Part shown: piece after piece, positions 53,931-63,000 of the stretch | How positions within the stretch are numbered: position 1 is the stretch's first letter | Layout of the letters: every line of letters starts with the position of its first letter | NCBI GenBank assembly: GCA_019637685.1 | Contig: JAHBVF010000016.1 | Span: 1-64,000, forward strand | Length of the DNA: 64,000 bases | Direction: 5' to 3' | Source of the DNA: Caldilineaceae bacterium | Lineage (GTDB): Bacteria > Chloroflexota > Anaerolineae > Caldilineales > Caldilineaceae | Program-made: the position numbers and the translations under genes | Notes under the pieces: model-generated | What the model saw: the letters and a program-made list of their open reading frames with translations, nothing else | The model's database searches: none | What the model was told of the DNA's origin: nothing

Positions 53931-54441
53931 GTTGCACCCCCGCCGCGGCCAGACGCTGACCTTCTTCGCTACTTTCCTGGTCCACCAGTTCGCTGTTGAT
54001 AGAGTAATACAATTGGGCTTCACGCACCTGGGCCAGAGGCAAATCCATATCAGCCGCGGCCTCTTCGTCGTTCAGGCCGTTGGCCCGCATCCTGTAAATC
54101 AGTTGGCCCACGCGCAGGTTGCGCCCAGTGAGGTAGGGCTGCTTGTAGCCGCTTTCCGGTCGCTGGCGCAAAAAGGTGTAGTGTTCAAAGAGAAGCGGTT
54201 CGGCAGCCGGAACACTCAATTCTTTGTATCTGTCCAGTTTTTGGGCGTTTTCGTCATCCACGCTGACAATACGCTGGCCAGAAAGCCGCTCGTTCAACAC
54301 CCACAGGAAGGTTCCATAGGCCTGTTGCAGCAGATCGGCGCGGGAACGCACCGACAGCCGTTCTGCCAGATAGGCCAGCAGCTTCGCTTCGGTTTCGGAC
54401 AGATCAACCTGTACACGGACTTTTTTGGCAGCAGTTGCCAT
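53905..54441 (-). CDS. DUF433 family antitoxin with N-terminal RHH-like region
   Basis: 178 residues from ATG 54441, preceded by GGGAGG six bases upstream. N-terminal VRVQVDLSETEAKLLAYLAERLSVRSRADLL resembles a ribbon-helix-helix DNA-binding segment; the C-terminal part, with TGRNLRVGQLIYRMRANGLNDEEAAADM, is the DUF433 helix-turn-helix-like domain found with DUF5615 toxins. It would bind the toxin and repress its own promoter. Confidence 0.8.
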   Translation of the reverse strand: MATAAKKVRVQVDLSETEAKLLAYLAERLSVRSRADLLQQAYGTFLWVLNERLSGQRIVSVDDENAQKLDRYKELSVPAAEPLLFEHYTFLRQRPESGYKQPYLTGRNLRVGQLIYRMRANGLNDEEAAADMDLPLAQVREAQLYYSINSELVDQESSEEGQRLAAAGVQLEPAHLSG

Positions 54442-54517
54442 CTTTTGCCTCCCTTCACGCAAAGCACACTCCGATTCTACTCCAAAATGGAGAGGACGTC
54501 AATGGTCAGAATTTTGT

Positions 54518-54568
54518 TTCGGCGTAAGGTTCGGCCAACAGGCCAGTGGCGAAGATGTGGTGGGGATT
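54518..54568. repeat. Repeat element, copy C (about 51 bp)
   Basis: Upstream of the antitoxin gene; best match to copy A (TTCGGCGTA, AGGCCAGTGG, TGGTGGGGATTA). Confidence 0.6.
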
Positions 54569-54649
54569 ACCCGATCTGATGTATTGAAGTTTTCTCAACT
54601 TCCCCTACTTTTTTGACACATAGGCTTGTTCTTTTTGTAGGCTTTAGAG

Positions 54650-55531
54650 TCAAAGCATATATTTGGTTAATTCTTTGGTCTTTAATTTGGATGGATCAGT
54701 GACTTCTGGTATTAGCAAATCATCACAAAAGAACATCACCTCAGCCCCAAGATATCGATCCTGCGCGCTATAGTTTAGCCCGTAATGCAACACCCTACGA
54801 TCGGCGTACAACGACCTTATCTCAAAGGCATCGTCATAAGACACAATCCACAAATTCTCAAGCTGCTGGATTTGTTTTGCCACACTTTCATGTTCCCGTT
54901 CCCCATAGAAATTTGTATATAACAGTTGTTGCCCTTTGACATAATACGGTGGATCAAAATATGACAGACTTCGTTTTCCAATACGTGGAAGTACATTATC
55001 AATAAATACGCTTGCATCAAGATTAAATAGATGAATCCGATCTCTGAAACGGGCAATTCGTTCTATTCGTTTTATTAAGTCTTTCTTATTATACCGAGCA
55101 TCCAATTTCCAATTTCCAATTTGCTTCTTCCCCCCGATTACTCCACCACTAATGATTCCAGAACGGTTAGTGCGATTCAAAAAAAAGGTGGAGAATCCTA
55201 ATTCAAGATGCGACACATCGGACTCTATTTGCAACTGTTTTTGACGTTGCCATTCATCGATTGTAACGGAAGTATCGTGGATCAATTGGCACAGATGATC
55301 CGTAGAATTCAGCACTGAATGCCAAAATGAATAGACGGACGGATCTAAATCATTTATATAAATTCGACGAACATATTCATCAAACAGCAGGCTTAATGCG
55401 ACGCCAGCACCGCCAGCATATGGCTCTATATAGTCGCCATCAAGCAGGTCGTTCTTAATGAATATCAACTTTATGAAGTTTGCAAGCTTACGCTTGCCAC
55501 CTGGATATCTAAACGGAGAGTAAAAAGGCAT
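54650..55531 (-). CDS. DNA adenine methylase (D12 class, Dam-like)
   Basis: 293 residues from ATG 55531 (MPFYSPFRYPGGKRK). Motif I is YIEPYAGGAGVALSLLF, motif IV SYFDPPYY (DPPY), and the YPGGK start is typical of Dam/M.EcoRV-type enzymes, which transfer a methyl group from AdoMet to N6 of adenine. The target site cannot be read from sequence. Codon use is clearly AT-richer than neighbours, pointing to horizontal transfer. It lies 38 bases downstream of a ParB-like gene on the same strand; no restriction endonuclease is evident. Confidence 0.88.
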   Translation of the reverse strand: MPFYSPFRYPGGKRKLANFIKLIFIKNDLLDGDYIEPYAGGAGVALSLLFDEYVRRIYINDLDPSVYSFWHSVLNSTDHLCQLIHDTSVTIDEWQRQKQLQIESDVSHLELGFSTFFLNRTNRSGIISGGVIGGKKQIGNWKLDARYNKKDLIKRIERIARFRDRIHLFNLDASVFIDNVLPRIGKRSLSYFDPPYYVKGQQLLYTNFYGEREHESVAKQIQQLENLWIVSYDDAFEIRSLYADRRVLHYGLNYSAQDRYLGAEVMFFCDDLLIPEVTDPSKLKTKELTKYML

Positions 55532-55569
55532 TTGAGGGTCTCGATGAGAACATTGAAGCAAAAAAGGAG

Positions 55570-56925
55570 TCAGTTCGACCACAGTTTTTCAATAAACGGC
55601 TGTAGGTCATCCCAAGTAATGAGTAATTCAGAAGCTATTGGGGAGAAATGGCGATTATGCACGTATCCATGCATTGTCTTAACCGATGCTACCAACAAAG
55701 TCTGCCCGCTAATAGCTTTGTATACAGGTGATAGTTGATTCTCAGACAAAATACTCTTGCCTTTCATGTAATTTGCAGCACCTGAAAGCTTCTGAGACAG
55801 AAACGAATTCTCAATCTGTTGCTCAGACCATTTTACCTCAAACTCCAAATAATGATCTAGGCTAAGTTCAAGGAAGACTCGCAACATAACAGCGCAAGCA
55901 TTTGGATACTCCACGACTCTCAAATTTCTTAACTCTCGATAGACGCCGTTGATTCGATGTTGGTCGATTCGCAATGAACAATTTGCAGGTACCAACTTGC
56001 TTCTCGTTGTGGGTTTAGACCTGCTGCTACGCTGAATCAAAGTGTGCTTTGTAGGGGTTACATCATTTACATCTTCAAGCGGTCTTGCTGAATCATTTAT
56101 TGTCTCTGGTATCGGCAGATCTTCCTGTCCTACTTTATTCACATAATCGATTCGTTGATCCTGGCGTTTGATGTCACTAACGGTTATTCGTTTAGTTCCG
56201 ATATCTTCAACGACACGCGTTAGGCCTTTCAAAACTTCTGCCGCAGGGAAAGCTGTAGATAACTCTCCTTCCTTTTTTTCGATTCCTAATTTTTTACGGA
56301 CATAAGGGGTGTTTACAAGTCTTTCAAGATTTGTAATCGGAAACGTACCGGCCTCAATTTTCTTACGAGTTTCATCAGTAAGTTCTGCATTTTCTCTGAC
56401 AAAATCAAGTATTTGAAGGCTGACAGGCTTGCTTCCTTTTCGTGCATCATACCGTGCGGCAACCTGTCCATCCCACTCAACTAACCCAGCTCCTTGGTTC
56501 TGCCCTCGATGAATCAACTCAATCCAAATATCGGCGTTTTCTCGTGTGGGAAATACGACACAAGTCAATTCTTCTATAGGCGCATGAGAGAATTTTCCTG
56601 CCATATCACGCAATTTCTGGGCAGATCCTCTATCAAAAATGTCATCTGCTATTGAGGGGTTCTCAAGTAGTTTCAGAGCCGCAACCCGGCGATTGCCGTC
56701 AAGAACAACAAACATCCCTTCATCTCCTTTTGCAGGAGTCACAATCGGCAAATTAGCAGGATTTGGGCCATTCTCTACGAAGTGCTGTGCAAGTGCAACA
56801 AGCTTATCCTTTTGCCCTTCTGCCATCGCACGAATAGCGTCCCTCTGAATTGGTTTTTCTTCTGGCAATCTGGGATTCTGGCTGTCAAGCAAAAGATTAG
56901 ACAACCTGATGTTTTCTTCGTACAT
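55570..56925 (-). CDS. ParB/Srx-fold (DGNRR motif) protein paired with a DNA adenine methylase
   Basis: 451 residues. The N-terminal region (about 1-110) begins with the DSQNPRLP-type strand and carries VVLDGNRRVAALKLL, the ParB/sulfiredoxin nucleotide-binding motif. A middle helical part (about 110-260) and a C-terminal domain (about 330-451, RELRNLRVVEYPNACAVMLRVFLELSLDHYLE ... MHGYVHN) of helical, HEPN-like appearance follow. ParB-like proteins bind DNA and use CTP, or act as nucleases. AT-rich like the methylase gene; probably one operon and possibly a defence or modification module. Function unproven. Confidence 0.72.
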   Translation of the reverse strand: MYEENIRLSNLLLDSQNPRLPEEKPIQRDAIRAMAEGQKDKLVALAQHFVENGPNPANLPIVTPAKGDEGMFVVLDGNRRVAALKLLENPSIADDIFDRGSAQKLRDMAGKFSHAPIEELTCVVFPTRENADIWIELIHRGQNQGAGLVEWDGQVAARYDARKGSKPVSLQILDFVRENAELTDETRKKIEAGTFPITNLERLVNTPYVRKKLGIEKKEGELSTAFPAAEVLKGLTRVVEDIGTKRITVSDIKRQDQRIDYVNKVGQEDLPIPETINDSARPLEDVNDVTPTKHTLIQRSSRSKPTTRSKLVPANCSLRIDQHRINGVYRELRNLRVVEYPNACAVMLRVFLELSLDHYLEFEVKWSEQQIENSFLSQKLSGAANYMKGKSILSENQLSPVYKAISGQTLLVASVKTMHGYVHNRHFSPIASELLITWDDLQPFIEKLWSN

Positions 56926-57013
56926 TATTGTCGTACCTATTCTGAAAAGTGAGTTTGAACAATTCTCATGATGTCCTCATTCTACCATCCCTTACGCCCA
57001 CCCTGCAACCAAC

Positions 57014-57042
57014 AAAAAAGAGGCGAGAAGCACCCAGCCTCT
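57014..57042 (-). terminator. Terminator for the tldE gene
   Basis: On the minus strand, AGAGGC and GCCTCT (57037-57042 with 57019-57024) pair, followed by a run of T. Short CTTGTCAT-type tandem units lie between it and the stop codon. Confidence 0.6.
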
Positions 57043-57093
57043 CACCCCTTCACCTTGTCATCTTGTCATCTTCTCATCCTGCCATCCCCTCAC

Positions 57094-58446
57094 TCACCCA
57101 CTCCCCCCAATCATCACCCCATCCACCCGAATCGTCGGCGAGCCCAGCGCGCCGAACATGGGCACGAATGTCAGGTCGCTGCCCACCGCGGAGACGTTGC
57201 GCAGCAGGTCCTGCAGGGAGATGGCGATCGTCACTTCATTGACCGGATGGCTGAGCTTGCCCCCCTCAATCCAATAGCCTTTGGCCGAGACCGAATAGTC
57301 GCCGCTGATGGGGTTGATGCTGGCGGTGTTCATCACCGTCTCCACATACAGCCCGCTCTCCACCCCGGCGATGACATCCTCGGCGCTCTGGGGGCCGGGC
57401 TGGAAGTAGAAGTTGCTGGCCGACAGACCGGGCAGACTGCTGTGACCGGCGCGGCTGGCGTTGCCCGTGCTACTGGCAGTGCCGTCCCGGGTGGCGGTGT
57501 AGTGGTCGTGGAGCACCGCCTGGAAGACCCCCTCGTCGATGAGCCTCGTGGCGCCCGTAGGCACGCCCTCGTCGTCAAAGGGACGGGTGGCCACGCCGCC
57601 CGCCAGCCGCCCGTTGTCCAGCAGTGTCACCATATCCGACGCCACTGTCTGGCCCTGCTTGCCCTGCAAAAAGGAACGGTTGCGCTGGATGGCGTCCGCG
57701 CCCAGGGCACGGGAGAGCGCGCCGGCGATGGAGACCGCGGCAAAGGGCGAATAGACGACTGTGGCGCTTTGGGTGGGGACGGGTTTGCCGCCCAGCATCG
57801 CCACCGCCTTGCGCCCCGCATCCCGCCCCACCGCGTCCGGGTCAAAGTCGGCCAGGCGGGAGCCAAAGCCGAAGCCAAAGGCCATGGACCGGTCATTCTC
57901 GTCCGCGGCCATCGCCATTGTGTAGCCGCCCACGAATGTTTTGTCATAGCTGCCCGCCACCCCATTGGTGTTAGCGATGGCAACGGTCCCGCTCTGGCTG
58001 AGGAATGTGCAGCGGTTGGTCAACACCACACGGGGATCGTAGCCCCGCGCCGCCTGCTCGATGCGTTTCGCCATCGCCACTTTTTCTTCCACAGGCAGGG
58101 CCACAATCGCCGGGTCGTAGATTTCCAACTCTTCATCGGGAATGGGTTGGGGGCTGGGCAGGCCGCGGTACTCGTCGCCGTCGGCCACGTCGGCCAGGGC
58201 AATCGCGGCGTCGATGGTGCGGGCCAGGCTGGCGTCGGAGAAGTCGGAGGTATAGGCATAGCCCATCTTCCCCTCCCGGATCACCCGCACGCCAATCCCT
58301 TTGCTCCCGGCCTGGGAGAGCTTCTCCACCTGGCCCCGGTCCACCAAAATTTCCGAGTTCTGCCCCACATTGACAAACGCTTCTGCCGCCACACCCCGCT
58401 GCCCGGCCTGGGCCACAACGGATTCGGCGAGTTCGAGATAGTTCAT
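57094..58446 (-). CDS. tldE: TldE/PmbA, non-catalytic partner of the TldD metalloprotease
   Basis: 450 residues, full PmbA length. The N-terminal fold, the glycine-rich KTFVGGYTMAM and the C-terminal ENVxI-like PISGDYSVSAKGYWIEGGK segment match TldE/PmbA, and no HExxxH is present. TldD and TldE form a heterodimer that degrades unfolded peptides and, in some bacteria, matures microcins or CcdA. It lies 155 bases downstream of tldD on the same strand. Confidence 0.9.
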   Translation of the reverse strand: MNYLELAESVVAQAGQRGVAAEAFVNVGQNSEILVDRGQVEKLSQAGSKGIGVRVIREGKMGYAYTSDFSDASLARTIDAAIALADVADGDEYRGLPSPQPIPDEELEIYDPAIVALPVEEKVAMAKRIEQAARGYDPRVVLTNRCTFLSQSGTVAIANTNGVAGSYDKTFVGGYTMAMAADENDRSMAFGFGFGSRLADFDPDAVGRDAGRKAVAMLGGKPVPTQSATVVYSPFAAVSIAGALSRALGADAIQRNRSFLQGKQGQTVASDMVTLLDNGRLAGGVATRPFDDEGVPTGATRLIDEGVFQAVLHDHYTATRDGTASSTGNASRAGHSSLPGLSASNFYFQPGPQSAEDVIAGVESGLYVETVMNTASINPISGDYSVSAKGYWIEGGKLSHPVNEVTIAISLQDLLRNVSAVGSDLTFVPMFGALGSPTIRVDGVMIGGSG

Positions 58447-58485
58447 TTGAGTTTTCTCCTAAAAAAAGGGAGAGTAGAGAAATAA

Positions 58486-58557
58486 CTATCCGCAGATGGC
58501 ACAGATTTTCACAGATAGAAATGGAAAATTTGTGTCCATCTGAGAAATCTGTGGATA
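58486..58557. repeat. Imperfect palindrome of the 'ATCCGCAGAT...CACAGAT' type between tldD and tldE
   Basis: Arms beginning CTATCCGCAGAT and ending ATCTGTGGATAG match at about two thirds of 32 positions. A related stretch (AAATCTGTGTCATCTGTGGA) occurs at 35583-35606. Confidence 0.55.
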
Positions 58558-58601
58558 GATCGTTCTTGTGAACCGCCTACTCTCCAATCCTCAGTCGCTG
58601 A

Positions 58602-59990
58602 TTATTCCGTCCCACCCACTGTCAAGCGCGGCACCCGCACCGTTGGCTGGCCCACACTGACCCGCGCCCACTGGCCTTTGCCGCACATCCCCCGGCCTGG
58701 GTCCAGGGCCATATCCGTGCCGATCATATCGATCTGGCGCAGGGTTTCCGGGCCATTGCCCACCAGCGTTGCCCCTTTGATGGGCGCGGTCAGCTTGCCG
58801 TCTTCGATCAGCCAGCCTTCAGTAATCGTAAAAACGTAGTCACCCCGGCCAATCTCCACCTGGCCGCCGCCCAGCTTTTTGGCATAAATCCCCTTCTGCA
58901 CCGAACGGATAATCTCCTCCGGGTCGTGGGGGCCGGCCCCGATGTACGTATTCGTCATCCGGGGCATGGGCATATCCCGGAAGCTCTGACGGCGGCCATT
59001 GCCGGTGGAGGCGCGGCCCGCGCGGCGGGCTTCGGTCAGGTCCCACATATATTCACGCAGAATGCCGTTTTCAATCAGGACTGTCCTCTGGCTGGGCGTG
59101 CCCTCGTCGTCAAAGCGCAGGGACCCCCGGCGGCCCGGAATCGTGCCGTCGTCCACTGCCGTCAGAAAGTCCGGCCCCACCCGCTGGCCCACCAGCCCGG
59201 CATAGGCCGACGCGCCTTTGGTGATGAAATCCGCCTCCATACAGTGGCCGCAGGCTTCGTGGAAGAGGACGCCGCCCCAGCCGTTGTTGATCACCACCGG
59301 CATTTCGCCCGCGGGTGCGGGCCGGGCGTCCAGCATCAGCACCGCGGATTCGGCCGCGTCCCCGGCCAGGGCCACCGGGTCGTTGCTGTCGAGAAATTCC
59401 AGGCCGATCTGCCCGCCCATGCCTGTGCGGATGGACTGGCTCGTCTCGCCCCGCCGGGCGGCCACAGTCGTGGCAAACTCCAGAATTTCCCGGTCATCCT
59501 CTGCCCAGACGCCATCGGAGTTGTATATCCAGACCCGGCGGCTGGTCTGGGTGTAGCTGGCCTGGACGCTGACGATGTGGGGGCTGTAGCCCCGGGCCGC
59601 GGCGTCCATGCGGCGCAGGACGGCGGCTTTGTCCGCGGTGCTCATTTCGTCGTAGGCTCGGCGGATGGGGGAGTGGCTGGTGGGCGCGCGTTTCTCCAGA
59701 TCGACGACAATCCGGGGCGCGTTTGTGCTGCGGGCCGCGGCGGCCGCGGCTCTGGCCGCGTCCATCAGCGCCTCTTCGCTCAGATCGTCCGTATAGGCGT
59801 AGGCCGCGGTGTCGCCGTAGAAGACGCGCACGCCGCCGCCGATATCGTTGCCCTGGGTGGCCTGTTCCAGACGTCCCTCGTCCAGGCTCAGGGAAAGCTG
59901 TTCTGCATTTTCCAAATAGAGTTCAGCCAGATCGCCACCGTTTATCAGGGCAGCGTCCAGCACTCGGCGGACCGATTCGACAGGGAGCAT
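58602..59990 (-). CDS. tldD: TldD, catalytic metalloprotease subunit
   Basis: 462 residues. Zinc motif HEACGH (244-249, HExxxH) with later NGxLxxYM-like ENGILREYMWDLTEA and the C-terminal DPGRGMCGKGQW segment of TldD. The glycine-rich GWGGVLFHEACGH is diagnostic. Acts in the cytoplasm as a dimer with TldE. First gene of the pair; the preceding promoter was not resolved. Confidence 0.93.
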   Translation of the reverse strand: MLPVESVRRVLDAALINGGDLAELYLENAEQLSLSLDEGRLEQATQGNDIGGGVRVFYGDTAAYAYTDDLSEEALMDAARAAAAAARSTNAPRIVVDLEKRAPTSHSPIRRAYDEMSTADKAAVLRRMDAAARGYSPHIVSVQASYTQTSRRVWIYNSDGVWAEDDREILEFATTVAARRGETSQSIRTGMGGQIGLEFLDSNDPVALAGDAAESAVLMLDARPAPAGEMPVVINNGWGGVLFHEACGHCMEADFITKGASAYAGLVGQRVGPDFLTAVDDGTIPGRRGSLRFDDEGTPSQRTVLIENGILREYMWDLTEARRAGRASTGNGRRQSFRDMPMPRMTNTYIGAGPHDPEEIIRSVQKGIYAKKLGGGQVEIGRGDYVFTITEGWLIEDGKLTAPIKGATLVGNGPETLRQIDMIGTDMALDPGRGMCGKGQWARVSVGQPTVRVPRLTVGGTE

Positions 59991-60084
59991 AAGGGCATCC
60001 TTTCTGAATGCGGGGTTCGGAACGGGAGATGTGGAAGGTGGAAGAGACTGTAGCAGATAGGGTGTGTAGCTGCAAGAAAGGCGC

Positions 60085-63000
60085 TTACCATTTGCCCTGC
60101 CTCTGTTTGGAAATTCTCTCCCCCACCCTGCCGAAGCGCGGCAACAGGCGCAGGGACGCTACCTCCTGCACAATAGCCGGGTGGGGGGGCAATTTGTGCA
60201 GATAGGCGTGGCGCAGCTGCTCATCGCGGATGCGGCTGGCCTGATTCTGCACCAGTGCAAAGACTTCGGCCAGCAGAGCAGGCGCGCGGCGGTCATCCAG
60301 CCCGCGCAGGACCGTATAACAGTTCCAATACATCAGGGCCGGTTGGGCCGCGCCCAGCAACGGTTCGGTGGACAAAAAGGCCAAAACCTGCTCAACCTGG
60401 GCCAGGGCGGCCGCCGGTTCGTCCAGGGCAAGCAGGCAGCAAGCCAGACCGCCGCGGCTTTCCATCACACGCACATTCTGCTTCAACTGGGCTTGCACAG
60501 CAATGGCTTCGTCATAGGCAGAGCGGGCCTGCGCCCATTGGCCCAGCGCCTGCATATCCTGCCCGATGCCCAGCAGGGCAATGCCTTCGACTGTGGCTGC
60601 GCCCTGGGCTTTGCCGATCTCCAGGGCCTGGGTGTGATAGGCCAGTCCCGTCCTGACTTCCCCCAGATGGTTGCAGATCAGCCCCAACGCGTTGTAGGAC
60701 CAGGCCAGCCCCCCCCGATCGCCGGTGGAACGGTCGATCTCCAGGGCCAGCATCAGGTGATGGCGGGCCTTTGCATAGTCACCCATACGCGAGAGCAGCA
60801 CGCCCAGGCTGTGGTTGACCAGGGAATGGTGATAGCGATCCGGCTGTTCGCTCAGGTCCTGAAAGAGTTGCTGATAGATGTCGAGAGCCGCGGAAAAGTC
60901 CCCGCTCATCTGCTGGACAATGCCCAGATTGAGCCGGGCAATGGTTGCGCCGTGACGGTTGTCGATGGCTGTCTGGGTGCGTTCAGCAGCCTCCAAATAG
61001 CCACGGGCCTCCTCGAAGCGCTGCTGGCGCTGGCACATCCAGCCCAGATCGGTCAGGGTATTGCCCTCGCCCAGCCGGTTGCCCGTGCGCCGGTAGAGCG
61101 CAAGGGCCTTCTCGCAGTGGGTCTGGGCCTGGGCAAATTCGCCCTGCTCCAGGAATGTCACGCCCAGTTGGCGCAGCACATCGGCCTGATCTCCTTCCAG
61201 CCCCGCGTCCTGGGCCGCCATCAACGCCATTTGGAATTGGGTGATAGCATCGGCATAGCGTCCCTGGCGATAGTGAGCCGTGCCCCACTGAAGATAGCCC
61301 CGGGCAATAATCGCCTCGCTCTCCTCCTGCAAGGCAAAGGCGATGGCCTCTTCGGCCACCGCGATGGCTTCGGGGTAGCGGCTGCGGATGTTGAGAAAGA
61401 CAGCCTGGGCCACACGCAAAGAGGCCAATGCCTGGCGTCGGCCCGGCGTATTCTCCGGCATGGCCTGCACCCCGCGGATCGCCTGCCCAAAGGCTTCTTC
61501 GGCCTCCTGAAACAGCCCTTTGCGCAGATAAAAATTCCACAACCCATCGCTGGCTCCGGCCAATGCGATCACATCCCCTTCCTCCACTGCCCAGGCCCAG
61601 GCATGGCGCACATTGGCCAGTTCTCTGGTCAGATCCTCCAGTGATTCGGAAGTGCGTCCCACCTGTCCAATCAGTGCCAGATAGAAATGGGCGTGGCGTT
61701 TCCGGCTCTGGTTGCCCCCTTCGGGCAACTCGGCCAGCCGCTCCCCGGCAAACTGGCGCACCACCTCGTGCAATTCGTAGCGGCCCGCGCCGTTTTGCTG
61801 CAAAAGAGACGCATTGACCAGTTGCACCAGTACATCCAGCGAAAAACCGGTCACTTCCAGAGCGGCGTCCCGGTGAAAGCTGCCCCGAAAGATAGAAAGT
61901 TGGGCCAGCATTTCCTGCGGCCCAGTGTCCAGCAGCCGCCAGGAGGTCTCCATCACGTGGCGCAGACTGCGGTGGCGCTCGTCTATAGGGAACTGGGGCG
62001 CGGTCAGGAAGTCCAGCATATTGGCTTCCAACTGGGCGACCATTTCGGGCAGGCTGTAATGCTCCACCCAGGCCGCGGCCAGTTCCAGGGCCAGGGCATT
62101 GCCTGCCACCAATCGGCAGAGACGAGCCAAGACAGTCCGGCTCTGCGCAGAGACGGTAAAAGTATGTTTGCGTTGTCTGGCCCGCTCGATAAAAAGAGCG
62201 ATACTGGCATAGGCGGTGTCGGGCAGGGGCAGGGGCGCGTTTTCCTGGGGGACGGACAGACCGTCCAGACGCACCACTGATTCACCCGCCACCAGCAGGG
62301 GCTGGCGAGATGTCAGCAATAGTTGGCAATTGGGCGCGGCGTGCAGCAGGTCGGTGATAAAGGGAAGCCCAGATGTCAGGTGCTCGAAATTGTCCAGAAT
62401 CAGCAGCAGGAAACGGTCGCGCAGGTGATGAAAAAGTTGAACCGATGGCTCGGTCGCGCCGGGAGTGGTAGAGAAGACCAGCCCCACAGACTGGGCCAGG
62501 GCATTCGCCAGCCGTTGGCCCAAAGTTCCCAACGGCTGGGCCTCCACCTCGGCCAGCGAGGCAAAGCCAACCCCGTCAGGCCGCGCCTCGGCCAGTGCGT
62601 GGCCCACGGCCAATGCCAAAGACGATTTGCCCACGCCACCCTCTCCGGCCAGCGTCACAAGCCGGGTGGCCGGTGTCTCCAGCAGAGAACGAACCAGAGA
62701 AAGCTCCTCGCCGCGGCCAACAAAGGAGGTCAAGCGCTGAGGCAGATTGTTGCGGCGCGGGGTGGAGACGGGCGGGCCGGGTGGGCTGGGTGCAGTCAGT
62801 GTACCCGCGGATATCTGTCGGTGAAGCTCTTGCAGTTTCTGGCTCGGTTCTATGTCCAGTTCCACGGCCAGAAGGCGATGGCAGCCGGCATAGTGGGCCA
62901 GGGCCGCGGTGCGCTGACCGCTATAGGCCAGGGCGCGCAACATCTGCCCGTGGGCCTCCTCGTCCACTGGGTCTACGGCCAGCCAATCGGTTGCCAGCCG

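Noticed and set aside
57050..57090. Possible CRISPR or tandem array (CTTGTCATCTTGTCATCTTCTCATC)
   Set aside because: Units of 8-9 bases, only about four imperfect copies and no spacers.
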